The notes beneath the pieces are model-generated. The model saw nothing but the letters and a program-made list of their open reading frames with translations, searched no databases and was not told the origin of the DNA. The translations under genes and the position numbers were made by a program. A DNA stretch of 64,000 bases from Cymbomonas tetramitiformis (Eukaryota > Chlorophyta > Pyramimonadophyceae > Pyramimonadales > Pyramimonadaceae). The DNA lies in contig LGRX02035141.1 in assembly GCA_001247695.2 (NCBI GenBank), forward strand, positions 1 to 64,000, in the 5' to 3' direction. This document shows positions 52,190 through 63,109 of this stretch, one piece after another (position 1 is the stretch's first letter; each line of letters begins with the position of its first letter).

Positions 52190-52430
52190 TAAATAAAACG
52201 CAAGTGGGGCCAAACCTGGTAGATATATGGTTCGGCGGTGATATATATCTAACTGTTGAGATAAACCCTGAGTTAAGGGTTACGGAATCAGAACGGTAAA
52301 AGTGAGATAGATAAATAAGAGGCATACATAAATACCTAACGGGTGTTTCCCGTCTACTGGTGACGGTCACCCAGCCTACCATAGGAAGTGACATGTGACA
52401 GTTTTGAGTGTCACACACAGTGTCAAATCC
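52190..52430 (-). mobile_element. Diverged LTR of the gag-element family (probable)
   Basis: On the minus strand it contains TGACACTGTGTGTGACACTC (compare TGTGACACACGCTGTGTCACA), CGTAACCCTTAACTCAGGGT and a run of ATATATATC boxes, in the same order as in the 256-bp LTRs but strongly diverged. It is placed correctly for the 5' LTR of the 51.3-51.9 kb gag fragment. Exact ends were not found. Confidence 0.4.
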
Positions 52431-52441
52431 AGCAAAAAGCG

Positions 52442-52735
52442 AAGATCGCCATGTATAACCGGATGAACTCCATAGTTGGCCCGGACAGCGTCACTGGCTG
52501 TATCTTTTGCGATGACCCCGAGAACCCTGACACCGTGTTCGATACCAAAGAGCCATTCATGCTCGCAGATCAGATCGCGTCGCAAGTAGTAATTGTGAAG
52601 CATCCTTGCATGCAAACTGCGGTGGTTCTTGACCCTCGAGCAGATTTTTTCAAGCAGAATGTCCAGGATGAAAATCCTAGCGAGGACGAGCTTGCTAAGT
52701 ACTTAGGCCTGCAGTACGACATGGCATTTGTGTAG
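52442..52735 (+). CDS. Short coding exon of unknown function
   Basis: Following a possible acceptor (TCAAATCCAG near 52432), the frame reads MYNRMNSIVGPDSVTGCIFC (ATG at 52451) and continues to LAKYLGLQYDMAFV, ending in TAG at 52733-52735. Composition is strongly protein-like, with one CxxC and a C-terminal acidic LDPRADFF...DELAKYLGL part. It could be the last exon of a gene or a transposase tail. No identity is assigned. Confidence 0.4.
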   Translation, partial: KIAMYNRMNSIVGPDSVTGCIFCDDPENPDTVFDTKEPFMLADQIASQVVIVKHPCMQTAVVLDPRADFFKQNVQDENPSEDELAKYLGLQYDMAFV

Positions 52736-52740
52736 TGTAA

Positions 52741-52960
52741 ATAGATAGCATCAGTTTGTGTATATACATAAACAAGGGTAAGTATGGCCCTACCTATCAT
52801 GTATCCTATGCTCAGGTACTGATCGGAAATGGCCATGTTTATACATAAACAAGGGTAAGTAGGGCCCTACCTATCATGTATCTATACTCAAGTACAAGGT
52901 AAATATGGTCATGTCTATACATAAACAAGGGTAAGCAGGGCCTTAATTTAGTAAGGACTA
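52741..52960. repeat. Palindromic half-site repeats, cluster 3
   Basis: Three copies of the ~76-bp unit (TACATAAACAAGGGTAAGTA, GGGCCCTACCTATCATGTAT, ATGGCCATGTTTATAC), in the same order and orientation as at 48.5-48.8 kb. Confidence 0.9.
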
Positions 52961-52981
52961 TTTTACTCATTTAGTAAGGAC

Positions 52982-53224
52982 CAGGGCTCTATATCGGTTT
53001 GGTTTTTTGGTATCGATACTATCCGATATCCGAAAAATGGTATCGATAATCGGCACAATCGATAAATAATCGATTATTTGGGCATTTATATGTAATTTGT
53101 TATAAATGAAATATGGAACGTCAAAACCTGCACAATCGATAGTTTGATATTGCAATCCGATAATCGGCGATAAATACGATATATCGATAGTATCGGTTAT
53201 CGGAAATATCGATATAGAGCCTTG
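52982..53224. mobile_element. hAT-type MITE
   Basis: 243 bp with inverted ends CAGGGCTCTATATCG and CGATATAGAGCCTTG (one mismatch) and a perfect 8-bp duplication GTAAGGAC at 52974-52981 and 53225-53232. The CAGGG terminus and 8-bp duplication are hAT signatures. The interior is full of ATCGATA words and has no ORF of note. Confidence 0.9.
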
Positions 53225-53850
53225 GTAAGGACTAAATAAGCGTAATAGCCCAAAAAAAACAGATTCCAAAAATATTTTTTTTCCAATGTTTTCAAGTACA
53301 GCCCAGGTACAGCCCAGGTACAGCCCAGGTACAGCCCAGGTACAGGGTAGGTATTGCCCCCTACTTACCCCTTACCTACCCAATGCCCATACTGACCTAA
53401 CTTTGAGGTGCTGTAACAGGAAGCGTAAAATGTTTTTTCAGTTGAATCTTTGGAGACTGTCCATAGTAAGGACTAAATAAGCGTAATAGCCCAAAAAAAA
53501 ACAGATTCCAAAAATATATTTTTCCAATGTTTTCAAGTACAGCCCAGGTACAGCCCAGGTACAGCCCAGGTACAGGGTAGGTATTGCCCCCTACTTACCC
53601 CTTACATACCCAATGCCCATACTGACCTAACTTTGAGGTGCTGTAACAGGAAGTGTAAAATGTTTTTTCAGTTAAATCTTTGGAGACTGTCCATAGTAAG
53701 GACTAAATAAGCGTAATAGCCCAAAAAAAACAGATTCTGAAAATATTTTTTTCCAATGTTTTCAAGTACAGCCCGGGTACAGCCCCAAGTAGGGGCAAGT
53801 ACAGGGCAGGTACCGAGTAGCACAACTTTGAGGCCTCAAAAAATGAGGTT
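53225..53850. repeat. ~240-bp tandem repeats
   Basis: Three units start at 53225, 53467 and 53697 with GTAAGGACTAAATAAGCG. Each unit contains 3-4 copies of the 11-bp word ACAGCCCAGGT, and two contain CCCCCTACTTACCCCTTAC. The hAT-type MITE is inserted at the left edge. Confidence 0.9.
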
Positions 53851-53979
53851 ACCAAAGCCATTCCACCCAAAACTTCGCTCCATATGTCTTACATCGACCC
53901 AAACCATCGATATCTACAATAAAAAACAAACTATCGGAAACTTCATTTCACCCGATTTGGGCCGGTTTTGCCATTTTAC

Positions 53980-55370
53980 TGCCGACATTGCCCAAGTAGG
54001 GCCCTACTTGGCTCGAAACACAAGGTAAACACAAGGTAAACACAAGGTTCTAAATTTGTAGGGGAATCAGAAGCCACATTGTTATAGAAGCTGCGACCTA
54101 TTGTGACCATATGCGGCAGTTATGCCTTCAGCATACGTAGACAATATGATTATGCGGAACTTATAATCCCACTTAAGTTGCATCATGATAAATTTATCCA
54201 GGTGTTAACAAGTGTTCAGGATTTGACAAGGGGTTGACGCCCCACAAGCTAAAGGTCACTGTCTCATAAGACTCGCCTCAAGTGTGCGGCTTTGAGGATC
54301 AGTGTCTCAGCGAGGCACAGGCATGATGCTTCCTTGATCATGGTGGAGCTGGAAATGAGAATGCTCAAGATATCCGAAGACAAGAAGGCTTTTTGTTGGC
54401 CAGAGTTGTTGTCTAGATGCTTAACCTCGATGGGGTTGCATTCGGATACAAACTGTGCAACCATGCATGTGACTTATACATTGGTGTATGACTTTGATGA
54501 ATCGTCTCTTGTCATGAACCTGACGGGCAAATAGCTAGAGTGGCGGATCTCACTCACTCGGCTTTGCTGTTATGGAATTCGATGCCTGATGGCACAACTG
54601 GCAATCCTTTGCTCAGATGTTTTCCTTAAGACATTGGCAACAACTTGTGTGCCAGCTTCTCTAGATTTGGGGAGAAACCATGGATCAACAATTCATCAAT
54701 CAAAACACATGTTAACAAGGTTGATTCAACGAATCCTTCAACTCTTGAATTTCGACAATCAGCATCTTAGGCTGTTGACGTCAAAGTGATGGTCGTAAGC
54801 TTACAATATAGCTTATTCACATTTGAAAAACCATCGTTCTCCTATGTCAGTGCCCTTCATATAATATGATAGAGCCGGAGAAATATGTATCTATGATTTC
54901 TTCATAATGAACTTTATGTGTCAGTAAGTCAAATAAGACTTCATTTGATGCTTCAATCGGCATGATGTACCGTGTCATCAACTTTATGGCTGCTATACAG
55001 ATGCTGGAACTTTTGATAAGATTTTTAATCTTCCAAGCAAAATTACAATGATGTAAATCAATTTGTGGCAGCTGTATGAAAAATGAATGAATCTATACTC
55101 TTCCTCCCCCTTTTAAAAAAAGGTGTATCAAACCAATCAGATGGTGATGGAGGATGTTATTCAATCATTATGTTATGTGAAAATGGTTTGATAGAGAATC
55201 AGACTGAGATTACTCATCGAATGCTTTAGAGGTAACAATGTCAATCTGAACATTGATTCTCTCTACGTCATATTGGCAATATGCCTGACGTTTTTGAATG
55301 TGGCAAATGCCAGATGATGTCGAATGGAGTCGTTGGGTTGCAGCCCACATACTTTGTCAGTTCAGGGTCA
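53980..55370. other. Non-coding, mostly AT-rich
   Basis: One more GTAGGGCCCTACTTGG palindrome at about 53996 and ACAAGGTAAAC triplets at 54021-54045. Beyond that, no gene or repeat supported. Confidence 0.5.
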
Positions 55371-55374
55371 CTAT

Positions 55375-55457
55375 AATGTGCCCAACTTAGACAATGGTGT
55401 GCCCAACTTAGACAATGGTGTGCCCAACTTAGACAATGGTGTGCCCAACTTAGACAA
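55375..55457. repeat. 21-bp tandem repeat
   Basis: Four near-perfect copies of TGTGCCCAACTTAGACAATGG. The open minus-strand frame repeating SWAHHCL is a by-product. Confidence 0.9.
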
Positions 55458-55854
55458 AGCTTCTGAATAATGATTGTCATAATGAATAACGAAATCAGTG
55501 ATGGTACCGAAGTTAACTTTGGCATCGAAGCTAATGGAGAGTCAATTAAGAAGTGTCTGTAATGACAACAACTTACTACGAGTTGTATTTTCGTAGTTGA
55601 TGGATGGCTGACATGTCATTTCATTATGATTAGAACATGGCATTGCCTAGTGATATGTGTATATTCTTCACCATATGATCACTTATCTCAATGGTGCCCA
55701 TTTTACTTTTGGGCAAACACTATTCAGGGACTTGTTATGATAAAGAAGTATGAATGATGAATGTGTCATTTCAATCCGATAGAATTGTGACTTGTTTATG
55801 ACTATAAAATCTGTCACTTTCCAGAATGAGGATGAACTGCGCTTGGAAACCGTA

Positions 55855-55932
55855 TGCAGATTGCGGGTTCGAGTCCCGACATGGCTTTTCCAAGACTTCG
55901 TGGCCTAATGGATGAGGCAACAAATTTCTAAA
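55855..55932 (+). other. tRNA-like 3' and 5' parts in permuted order
   Basis: A T-arm with B box (GCGGGTTCGAGTCCCGA, 55863-55879) and an acceptor-like end stand 9 nt before a 5' half resembling tRNA-Arg (GACTTCGTGGCCTAATGG, 55894-) with a TCT at the anticodon position. The 12-bp word TTCCAGAATGAG flanks the pair on both outer sides (55819-55830, 55935-55946). The acceptor strands do not pair in my reading, so function is doubtful. Confidence 0.3.
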
Positions 55933-56187
55933 CATTCCAGAATGAGCTTTCAAAGAGTCTTTATTCCTCAATGAAGCATGCTTGTCTTATGCCAAAATGA
56001 TATGAAACCACAAATATGGTGTTAATCTATATGTGGATGGTTTATACCATTGTATGCTATTCCACAAATAAGTAGTGATGTCAGAATAAAAACTTTGGAC
56101 AATTGCAACTCAGTACAAACTTGAGTGCATTCAAGCCCACTTATATGGTCAGAAGCTGAGTCTAATGTACTTTTACTCTAGCTAAAG

Positions 56188-56431
56188 CTACCACTGACTG
56201 TCCAACATCCACTGAGGACATTGCTTCCTACGTCTTTTGGCATCACGCTCAGCTTTCTTTTTATTCTGCAAGCGCCTCTTTGCTACTGCTACATCCGGAA
56301 CGTTGTACCAGCCACGAAACTTGCTGGAATCTACTAGCTCATCTTCTGAGCTTTCTTCATCCAAAAGCAACACTGGTTTCAACATGTCTTGTTCTTCCAT
56401 CGAGCACGAGTCACACAGGGAGGCAGCAGAC
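56188..56431 (-). CDS. Possible terminal exon, unknown
   Basis: Behind an acceptor with a long pyrimidine tract (TTTTTTTTTCGCATGCTGCAG) the frame reads LCDSCSMEEQDMLKPVLLLD, an acidic patch, FRGWYNVPDVAVAKRRLQ and a basic end (AERDAKRRRKQCPQWM) to the stop at 56188. The ordered acidic-to-basic layout looks real. No partner exon was found in the flanks. Confidence 0.35.
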
Positions 56432-56439
56432 CTGCAGCA

Positions 56440-57640
56440 TGCGAAAAAAAAAACAGCAAGAAAGTCACCATGCAAAATCGCCATCCACTGAAGGAGATGA
56501 CTCCCATCATAGGGCGGTATATTGGTTGTTTTCATATGACACATGGAAAATATGAGTAACTCTTGGAGAATTTTGGGATAAACATCCTGGATTGGCTGTG
56601 CTTGATTGCTCTATGCCCAAGAATGACCGAAGAGATTGCTTGCCATCTTTCAGCCATATAGCGTGGAGGCTGCTTAACAACGGTTGGGTCATAAGCTAAA
56701 TAGCTATGTCAGCTATGTCAGAGGCTGAATAGCCATGATTGCACAGATTCTGTCTTTCATGATGAATAGACCTCTGAGAAATGGTGTCTGATGAATCAAT
56801 ACTTTTGACAACAACTCAACCTTTAGGTATGATGAAGAGCTGACGATCTTTGCTGTAATGCAATTGTTTGATGCGTACCACTGAAATGCCTTGTGATATA
56901 ATAATCTCACTGCATAGGCTTTGTTCAATGGCGGTATGATCGGATATGTAATGATCCATGAAGACAAGATGGTTGGTATGGCTCATTCAGCAGGCATGAT
57001 TACCTCAAAGAGATGCCAATACACGGATACATATCAAGACATAAGGGCAATAGGCTTATTGTATAGCCTTCAAGGCAGCTAGCATTTATGCTGCATTGGT
57101 CAGCTCAGTGGCTTTGACCTTTCTAGGTGTTGTACTCAGGCCGTAGCCTGCATATTGCATTGAGTACTCTTGACACCTTTAATGATTCAATCAGATGATA
57201 TGTATGAAATATCAAGAATGGTTGCCCTTTTCAATGATCATCGGTGGCAGAGGCTACAGTGCTTGCACTGTGTCAATATACAATTCTTGTCTGGATACAT
57301 GCTAGACTGGATGTATACAATGTCTAGGTCTTCAAAATCAAGCTCATATGTATGTCATGGCTGATGACTTTAGAAATGTTTGATACATATATGTGTCAAC
57401 TTCATGGAGTTCTGCATGGTTTGACTGTATATAGTCAGGCTTACCAAAACAAAAACAATGATGCAACTTACTTGTTTTATTATTTGTCTTTATTATTTAT
57501 TTGGCTTTTAGTTGTATTTCTAGCTTATCATCTTCCCCCCTCAAGGAAGTGTATTGCTAGGCGGTTGTCAAGCGCCGTTCAAATACAACAGAGGTCCGAC
57601 CTCTATGTGATGACGTGGAAGCTTTCTATGAAGCTGGATA
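56440..57640. other. Non-coding
   Basis: No gene supported. A short pyrimidine-rich patch precedes CCTCAAGGAAGTGTATTG at 57535-57555. The same CTTGAGGAAGTGT word recurs at 58985, possibly a polypurine tract of retroelement remains. Confidence 0.4.
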
Positions 57641-57642
57641 GC

Positions 57643-57701
57643 AGTTCTCGGGTTGCAGCCCATTGCACCGAAGGTGCATTGCAGTTATTGGGATGCAGCC
57701 C
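57643..57701 (+). repeat. Dispersed hairpin repeat, copy 2
   Basis: Near-identical to 48038-48100 (GGGTTGCAGCCCATTGCACC, GAAGGTGCAT, TGGGATGCAGCCC). Confidence 0.85.
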
Positions 57702-57709
57702 GAATCCAC

Positions 57710-60190
57710 GTCATCAGCGTGGGTCATATAGTGCCCAAGCATGTGCTGTATATATACAACACTACCCTCCAGCGGCGAAGTGGTTTGCTATTACCATCAT
57801 CGTATGCTGTGGGATATCAATATATAATCAGAGAGCATGGTAATATGTGTACCATGCTTGTCAATATCGGAGAGACTGTGTCTATTTTAAAATCCTCATG
57901 ACTATATGTATAATGGTGCTATACTGATGTCAACACCTTCTCTCTGAGTGATTTATTGATTTCAGATGTGATGTCGTGGCAGTCAACCTTGTCCGCTTGT
58001 ACCGGAGGTTGTATGAATTGTGTCCACGTCATTGACACGAGTCATATTGTGTCCATGCATACGCGATCTCAGCGCAGGTCACAATACAGTGCCCGAGCAT
58101 ACGCGATTTTAGCGTAGGTCACATTGTGTCTCTTATTTATTACATCTGAGAATATCTGTTACTCATCTTTGTGAGTCTAGACAGCATTGTGCTGATTGCA
58201 ATGCTTTCTCTGGTGACTTATATATCACAGATTATACCAAATGTGGTGATCAGTCCAGTGCAATATTTTGTCACCGGAATGTACAGGGATTGTAAATGAT
58301 TGCAATCCAGCCGGAGGAACAATCTCAACAGCTATTCTGTACTAATGAATTCATCGGAGTTATACTCATTTCGACGATTCAAAACCCATGTCATTTGTAA
58401 TGATGACAACTCATGTGAATATATAGGGTTTTTATCAGAATGCTTTTATGTGATGTCAACATATTATGAACAATTCACTTGCATCTCAGGACAAAGGAGT
58501 TACGCTTGGAAGGTCTTGCATGGTGGTCTCCCAACAATTATCAGCTGTTATTCGGGTGCCACATTCTGCCTTCAGCACTGGGACAATATCAACCAGTCTT
58601 ACAGCGATGCACTTGTCCTTCCCACTCTTATGTACGGCAATAGTGCCAAAGTGTATCAGGTGGGATATATATATACATTATATAACTATCATATTCTGAT
58701 CCAGGATATGCAATTAAGCATGGTATCAGGTTATATGTTATGTATATAGTTCAGCATTCCAAACTTACTCGAGGATGTAAATGCTGAGCAAGAGTCAACT
58801 TATAGTCATTGGGATATAATTTCCCATCCGAGTTTACACTTTGTTAGTGATGGTGGATTTTAACGTTGTACAGATTTCAACGTTAGTTGTGGATGCAGTG
58901 ATTTTATCAAAAGCAATCCATCAGAAATCACCAGATCGGAATATAAAATGGATATGTGTGTGATCCTATCCACCTTCTTCCCTCCTTGAGGAAGTGTGAA
59001 CATATAGGCAGGTCAGTTGCTTATATACCTTAGCTTATAGCTTACAGCTTATAGCTTATAGCTTGCAGTCCTTGTAGGAAGCAGCTTATACAGTTTTAGG
59101 GTTGTTGCCCAACAGTTCTTGGGTTGTTGCCCGAAATATTATCATATCTGTGCTGATTACAGCATGATATATTTATGCCAAACACGAAGTGTATCCAATA
59201 TTTAGATGGCATTTAGGGCATGTTACGTTACAGTGGCCCATATCCCCAACAGTGTGTTTAGGGTGTTACTTGGTATCAGTAACCCTAAAATAGATAAAAT
59301 TAAAGCAGTATAAATATTTTGCAAACATTTTTAAGCAAAACTGCATTTAATGTCACATTGAATGTTACGTGGTTTGCAGGAGGTATGTTACATCGGTACC
59401 CTAAGGTACATTAGGTCATGTACGACAAGTTATATATAAGGTGGGGTGTGGATTGAGGCCGGGTTGGTTGATCGAATGCGCGTGGGCGCTCTAAGCTTCC
59501 CTGCGGGGCTGAGGGGTGCGAAATGCGGATTTGGCTAACTCGGGTGGATACGGCGGAAGGGGCTGGAAACCGTCATCGAATGTGTATTGATCAGCGTGGT
59601 GGTGACACAATTGAATCACTTCGTTAGCGAGGAATCCAAATATCAACTTCATTTGCCCACCCGACGAAGTCTTGAGGTCGTAAGGGGAGCGGGGGCGAAG
59701 GGGGGGCGAAGGCAGGGTGAGGTAGTGAAATTCGTGGAAATCCTGCTTGATAGGAACCGCAACATTCCTCGTTTGATCAGGCCTTAGAGCTCCCACGCTG
59801 TCCAGCCTTGAGTAGCGAGACTGGCTTAGAGAGCAGTAGGTCGTAGTGATTGTTGTTAGGGGTTACAGCCGGGCAATTATTTCTAGGGAGGCCTTTTCGT
59901 GGGGTTTGAGCCCCGGCTATAGCAAACTGCACCGTACCTGTCCAGTCTGTCTAGTTGGGTGATGCGAGCCACTCGTCTTAGTAGTGTCGTTCGTTGGGTC
60001 TTCGGGTCTGCAGTATTTGTATTGTTTGTTGTTAAGGTTTGGTAGTATTTGTGGTAGTGGTACTAGTATTAGTAGTGTTTGCAGTAATAGTTATAGTTAT
60101 AGTAGTTCGTACATTGAGTCGTATTCATTTTGGTATCGGTTATGCCGGGTTCAGGTTCTTTTAGGGGGCACTCCGTACTGTATACACATA
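57710..60190. other. Non-coding
   Basis: No gene supported. It contains a direct repeat of CATACGCGATYTYAGCG(C/T)AGGTCACA at 58056-58130, AGCTTATAGCTTATAGC repeats at 59033-59070, and a GGGTTGTTGCCC pair at 59098-59140. Confidence 0.5.
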
Positions 60191-60192
60191 TA

Positions 60193-60385
60193 TCGGCGAC
60201 CTGCGGGCCATGGCCAGTTTACATATTTCATTTCTGTTTCATATGCCCGCCTCCTTCGAACGGAGGCTGAGGGGAGGAAACCGTGAGGTTTCCTCGTCTC
60301 TGCCGGAGTTAAGAGGGGCGGACAGCCGCCTTCCTCTTCCTCTGCCGTTCGTCTCTCTTCCGAGACTGGTAGATTTTTCTGTTGA
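60193..60385 (+). repeat. Dispersed repeat R3, copy 3
   Basis: Starts ACCTGCGGGCCATGGCCAG as in copy 2. It stays nearly identical through GAACGGAGGCTGAGGGGAGG and then diverges to a shortened form (GGTTTCCTCGTCTCTGCCGG). It is followed at once by a coding-like stretch. Confidence 0.85.
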
Positions 60386-60446
60386 CTTTTCAGTGCCATT
60401 TTTAACCTTCGTATTTCATATATTGCGTGGTTATATTTACGTCAGC

Positions 60447-60762
60447 ATGTCTTCTATTGCTGAGCTTGTTGCATGCTGTGAGGGACTCCTTGCTCGCGTC
60501 AGATTGTTTGAGGGAGGCGTATGCCACTTTGTTGTTGGCGAGCCCTATTGATCACCCTTTGTCAGCGCCTCACCTTTCTGCCTTGGCTTCCTTAGATGCT
60601 ATGGACAAGCAGCTCACGAATCTTCGTGGAGTTGTCGCGCTGAACTCAGTGTTAGATAGTCGCGGTTCGGCAATCGACATCCAGCGAATTCGCTGCAAGC
60701 TTAAGCTCGAAAATCCGAAACTCCTCCTCAGACATGTCGGCCAGAATAGGCTCCATCCTTGA
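60447..60762 (+). pseudogene. Short frameshifted ORF downstream of repeat R3
   Basis: ATG at 60447 opens MSSIAELVACC. After about 11 codons the better frame is the next one (AVRDSLLASDCLREAYATLL ... IDIQRIRCKLKLENPK), ending at 60760-60762. The combined segment is helical and could be the N-terminus of a Gag- or ORF1-like protein under control of the repeat R3 leader. The frameshift indicates decay. Confidence 0.35.
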
Positions 60763-60899
60763 AAAATAACTAGGGGCTAAGGACCCAGGATGTGATTGAT
60801 CCTATCTAAACCCACATACTTTTTGACCTGGAAACGCGGCGCCAAACCACCGGACACTCGAAGTTTGACAAAAAAGAGTAGCGGGCCTCAATCAAAGAA

Positions 60900-60927
60900 T
60901 GTGCCCGGAGGCACAGCGTGAGCCGAT
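60900..60927 (+). repeat. LTR-start match to the methyltransferase gypsy element
   Basis: 28 bp starting TGTGCCCGGAGGCACAGCGT are identical to the presumed LTR start at 6899-6872 on the other strand, then the sequences diverge. It contains the stem GTGCC/GGCAC. Confidence 0.6.
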
Positions 60928-61029
60928 ATGCCTATGCGTCTATATGTGTGTCATCGGGGGTAATCTGGGATTGGCACGATGACAGTGAAATTGGGCTTGA
61001 AATCACGATGATAATGAATACCAGATGTC

Positions 61030-61290
61030 CGGGGTATGATAGTATGACACTATGACACTATGACACTATGACAGTATGACACTATGACAGTATGACACTA
61101 TGACACTATAGTAGTATGACAGTACTGTGGGGTGGTCATCGTGGCACTTAGTCAGATCCTCGGGGAATGGCCAGATTCGCATCGGGATCGGAAAGACAAT
61201 GAAATCGAATATCAGATGTCGGGGGTATGACAGTATGACATTATGATACTATGACAGTATGTCAGTATGACAGTACAGTAGTATGACAGT
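61030..61290. repeat. ACTATGAC/AGTATGAC microsatellites
   Basis: Two clusters (61040-61120 and 61225-61290) of an 8-9-bp ACACTATG/ACAGTATG unit, in a duplicated context (TCAGATGTCNGGGGTATGA before each). Confidence 0.85.
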
Positions 61291-61887
61291 ACTGTATGGC
61301 AGTCATCGTGTCAGTCCGTCGACGTAACATCTGAATCGAGAATGACGAATCGGAATTAGAAATGAGATCGGATCGGGAATTGAACGTTGAGCCGAAGTGT
61401 GACATCGGCTCTCGAGTGGTTGACCCTGCAACCTGAGTGACGAGTGAATAAGTGGAGCACTTGAGAAGTGTTTAGCCTTCAGAACTCGGAACCGAATTAT
61501 CGTTTGTACCTCAATCTGGCCCTGATCCAGTATATTATAAAATTCGAATTGTGTACCTTTGCACGTTCAATCAAAAACATATTTCCGAGCATCTGTCGTA
61601 GTGCCCCTGGCACAATTGGTATCAATAAGCGTTACCTGAACAGACAACTCCAGCCAGCTGTCTGCAGAATTCTGCGAACCCCAAGATAGGGTTCCCAAGC
61701 GAAACGGTATCTTCTCGAAAAATCAAGCGAATTGGACGATCGAAAGGTCAAATTGGGGCAGTTTTTGACGAGGAAAACGGTGGTGACGTCAAAAATGCCG
61801 TACGGTAAAGCGGTCCCCCGGCAACAGAGGCGCTGCTGGCCAGAGTGGAGAAGGATTCTTATAAAAAATGACGGAGTGCACCAAAAT

Positions 61888-62190
61888 GCACGAAAGCTGA
61901 CGGAGACGGTGCGCGGGATACCAATCACAGTCGGTTGGCAAGCCACGAAAGACGGAAGCGGCAAAAAGAACGGAGACGGAAAGGGACTCGCCGCTTTTTA
62001 CGGTGCGGATCAAGCCGCGATAGCTGTGATGTCAACAGCTGACGGAAACGGTGCGCGGATTCCCAGTCACAGTCGGTAGGGTAAACCACGGTTAACGGAA
62101 GCGGCAAAGGGAACGGAGACGGAAAAATTGCCGCTGATACGGTTCGCAGTTGAATTATGCTGCGATGTTGACGGTAAAAAAAACGGTGAT
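61888..62190. repeat. ~150-bp tandem duplication
   Basis: Two diverged units start near 61888 and 62039 with CTGACGGARACGGTGCGCGG, ATCACAGTCGGT / GTCACAGTCGGT and ACGGAAGCGGCAAA. The ACGGA-rich words make several frames open. None is called. Confidence 0.8.
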
Positions 62191-62525
62191 GACGGTTTGT
62201 AGAATCGGACGAACCGAAGGGGCGAGCCGAACCAACCGGAATCACCACTCACGTGAAGTGGGACCCATAACCTGATAGAACAGGTGAAAATAGGTATATA
62301 TTTGTGTGAATATATATATAACTATTTCACTGCAACAGGAACTCAGAAGGCAGTGATGGGGAAACCGGTGATAACAAAACTGATAGAAGGATTACGGGAG
62401 TGAGCTTTCTAGCAGGTGAGTGTCATACGGTGACACACGACCAGTGACACACGCAGCAAGGGGTGATACTAGGAGAAGCTGGACCCCCATACAGTGGGGG
62501 GGGATTTCAGCTTCCCCGTGAATTA

Positions 62526-62650
62526 TCATTGTCATTGTCATTGTCATTGTCATTGCCATGCCATGCCATGCCATGCCATATGCCATGCCATGTCGTCATG
62601 CCATGCCAGTGCTATGCCATGTCAATGCCATGTCACGAAATTCTCACCTT
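62526..62650. repeat. TCATTG and CCATG microsatellites
   Basis: Five TCATTG units run into repeated CCATG/CCATGT units over about 120 bp. Sequence on the left (62390-62460) has ACGGTGACACACGACCAGTG, similar to the LTR family's TGTGACACAC box. Confidence 0.85.
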
Positions 62651-62859
62651 GAACCTAGAACCTTGAACCCTCGTTTGTGAGGGAGCTCGTCGCATGACAT
62701 GAAATGCCATACTGTGTCACACCCCTAAGAGGCCTACTAAAAGGAAAAGCAATAAGGAAGGCAGAACAGCTTCGCCGGACCTCATCCTCTCTGTAGTCGA
62801 GACGTTCAGTTCTACAATTAGGGCTCTATTGAAACAACTTCCATTGTATTTTAGATATC

Positions 62860-63108
62860 CTGTCCAGTCTTACACTCTCAGAGATTTATCGTGCGACACC
62901 AATTGGCACGGCAAGGGCGTTGAAAGAGAGCAGACGAAGTATTAGCATTCGTCTCGTTCATCCGCAACCTCGTTATGACGTGGCTGTTGAGCACTATTCG
63001 TTGACGACGATTTTTCGACTTGTGGCGAACGCTCTGCCCAACACACCACGATTTCTGCGTTCTTTGCGAGTCACCAGGTTAACGCGCGTTAGTTGGATCT
63101 GGACATAA
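62860..63108 (+). CDS. Coding-like fragment, unknown
   Basis: An open frame reading SEIYRATPIGTARALKESRR to VTRLTRVSWIWT, stop at 63106-63108. Another overlapping frame just upstream (SSTIRALLKQLPLYFRYPVQ) is also protein-like, so this may be a frameshifted gene. No family is recognised and no start is chosen. Confidence 0.25.
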   Translation: MSSLTLSEIYRATPIGTARALKESRRSISIRLVHPQPRYDVAVEHYSLTTIFRLVANALPNTPRFLRSLRVTRLTRVSWIWT

Positions 63109-63109
63109 G

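Noticed and set aside
53280..53850. ORFs at 53286 and 53756 as genes
   Set aside because: They lie in 240-bp tandem repeats and change frame between units.
55268..55525. Minus-strand ORF repeating SWAHHCL
   Set aside because: Produced by the 21-bp tandem repeat, which is a multiple of three and keeps the frame open.
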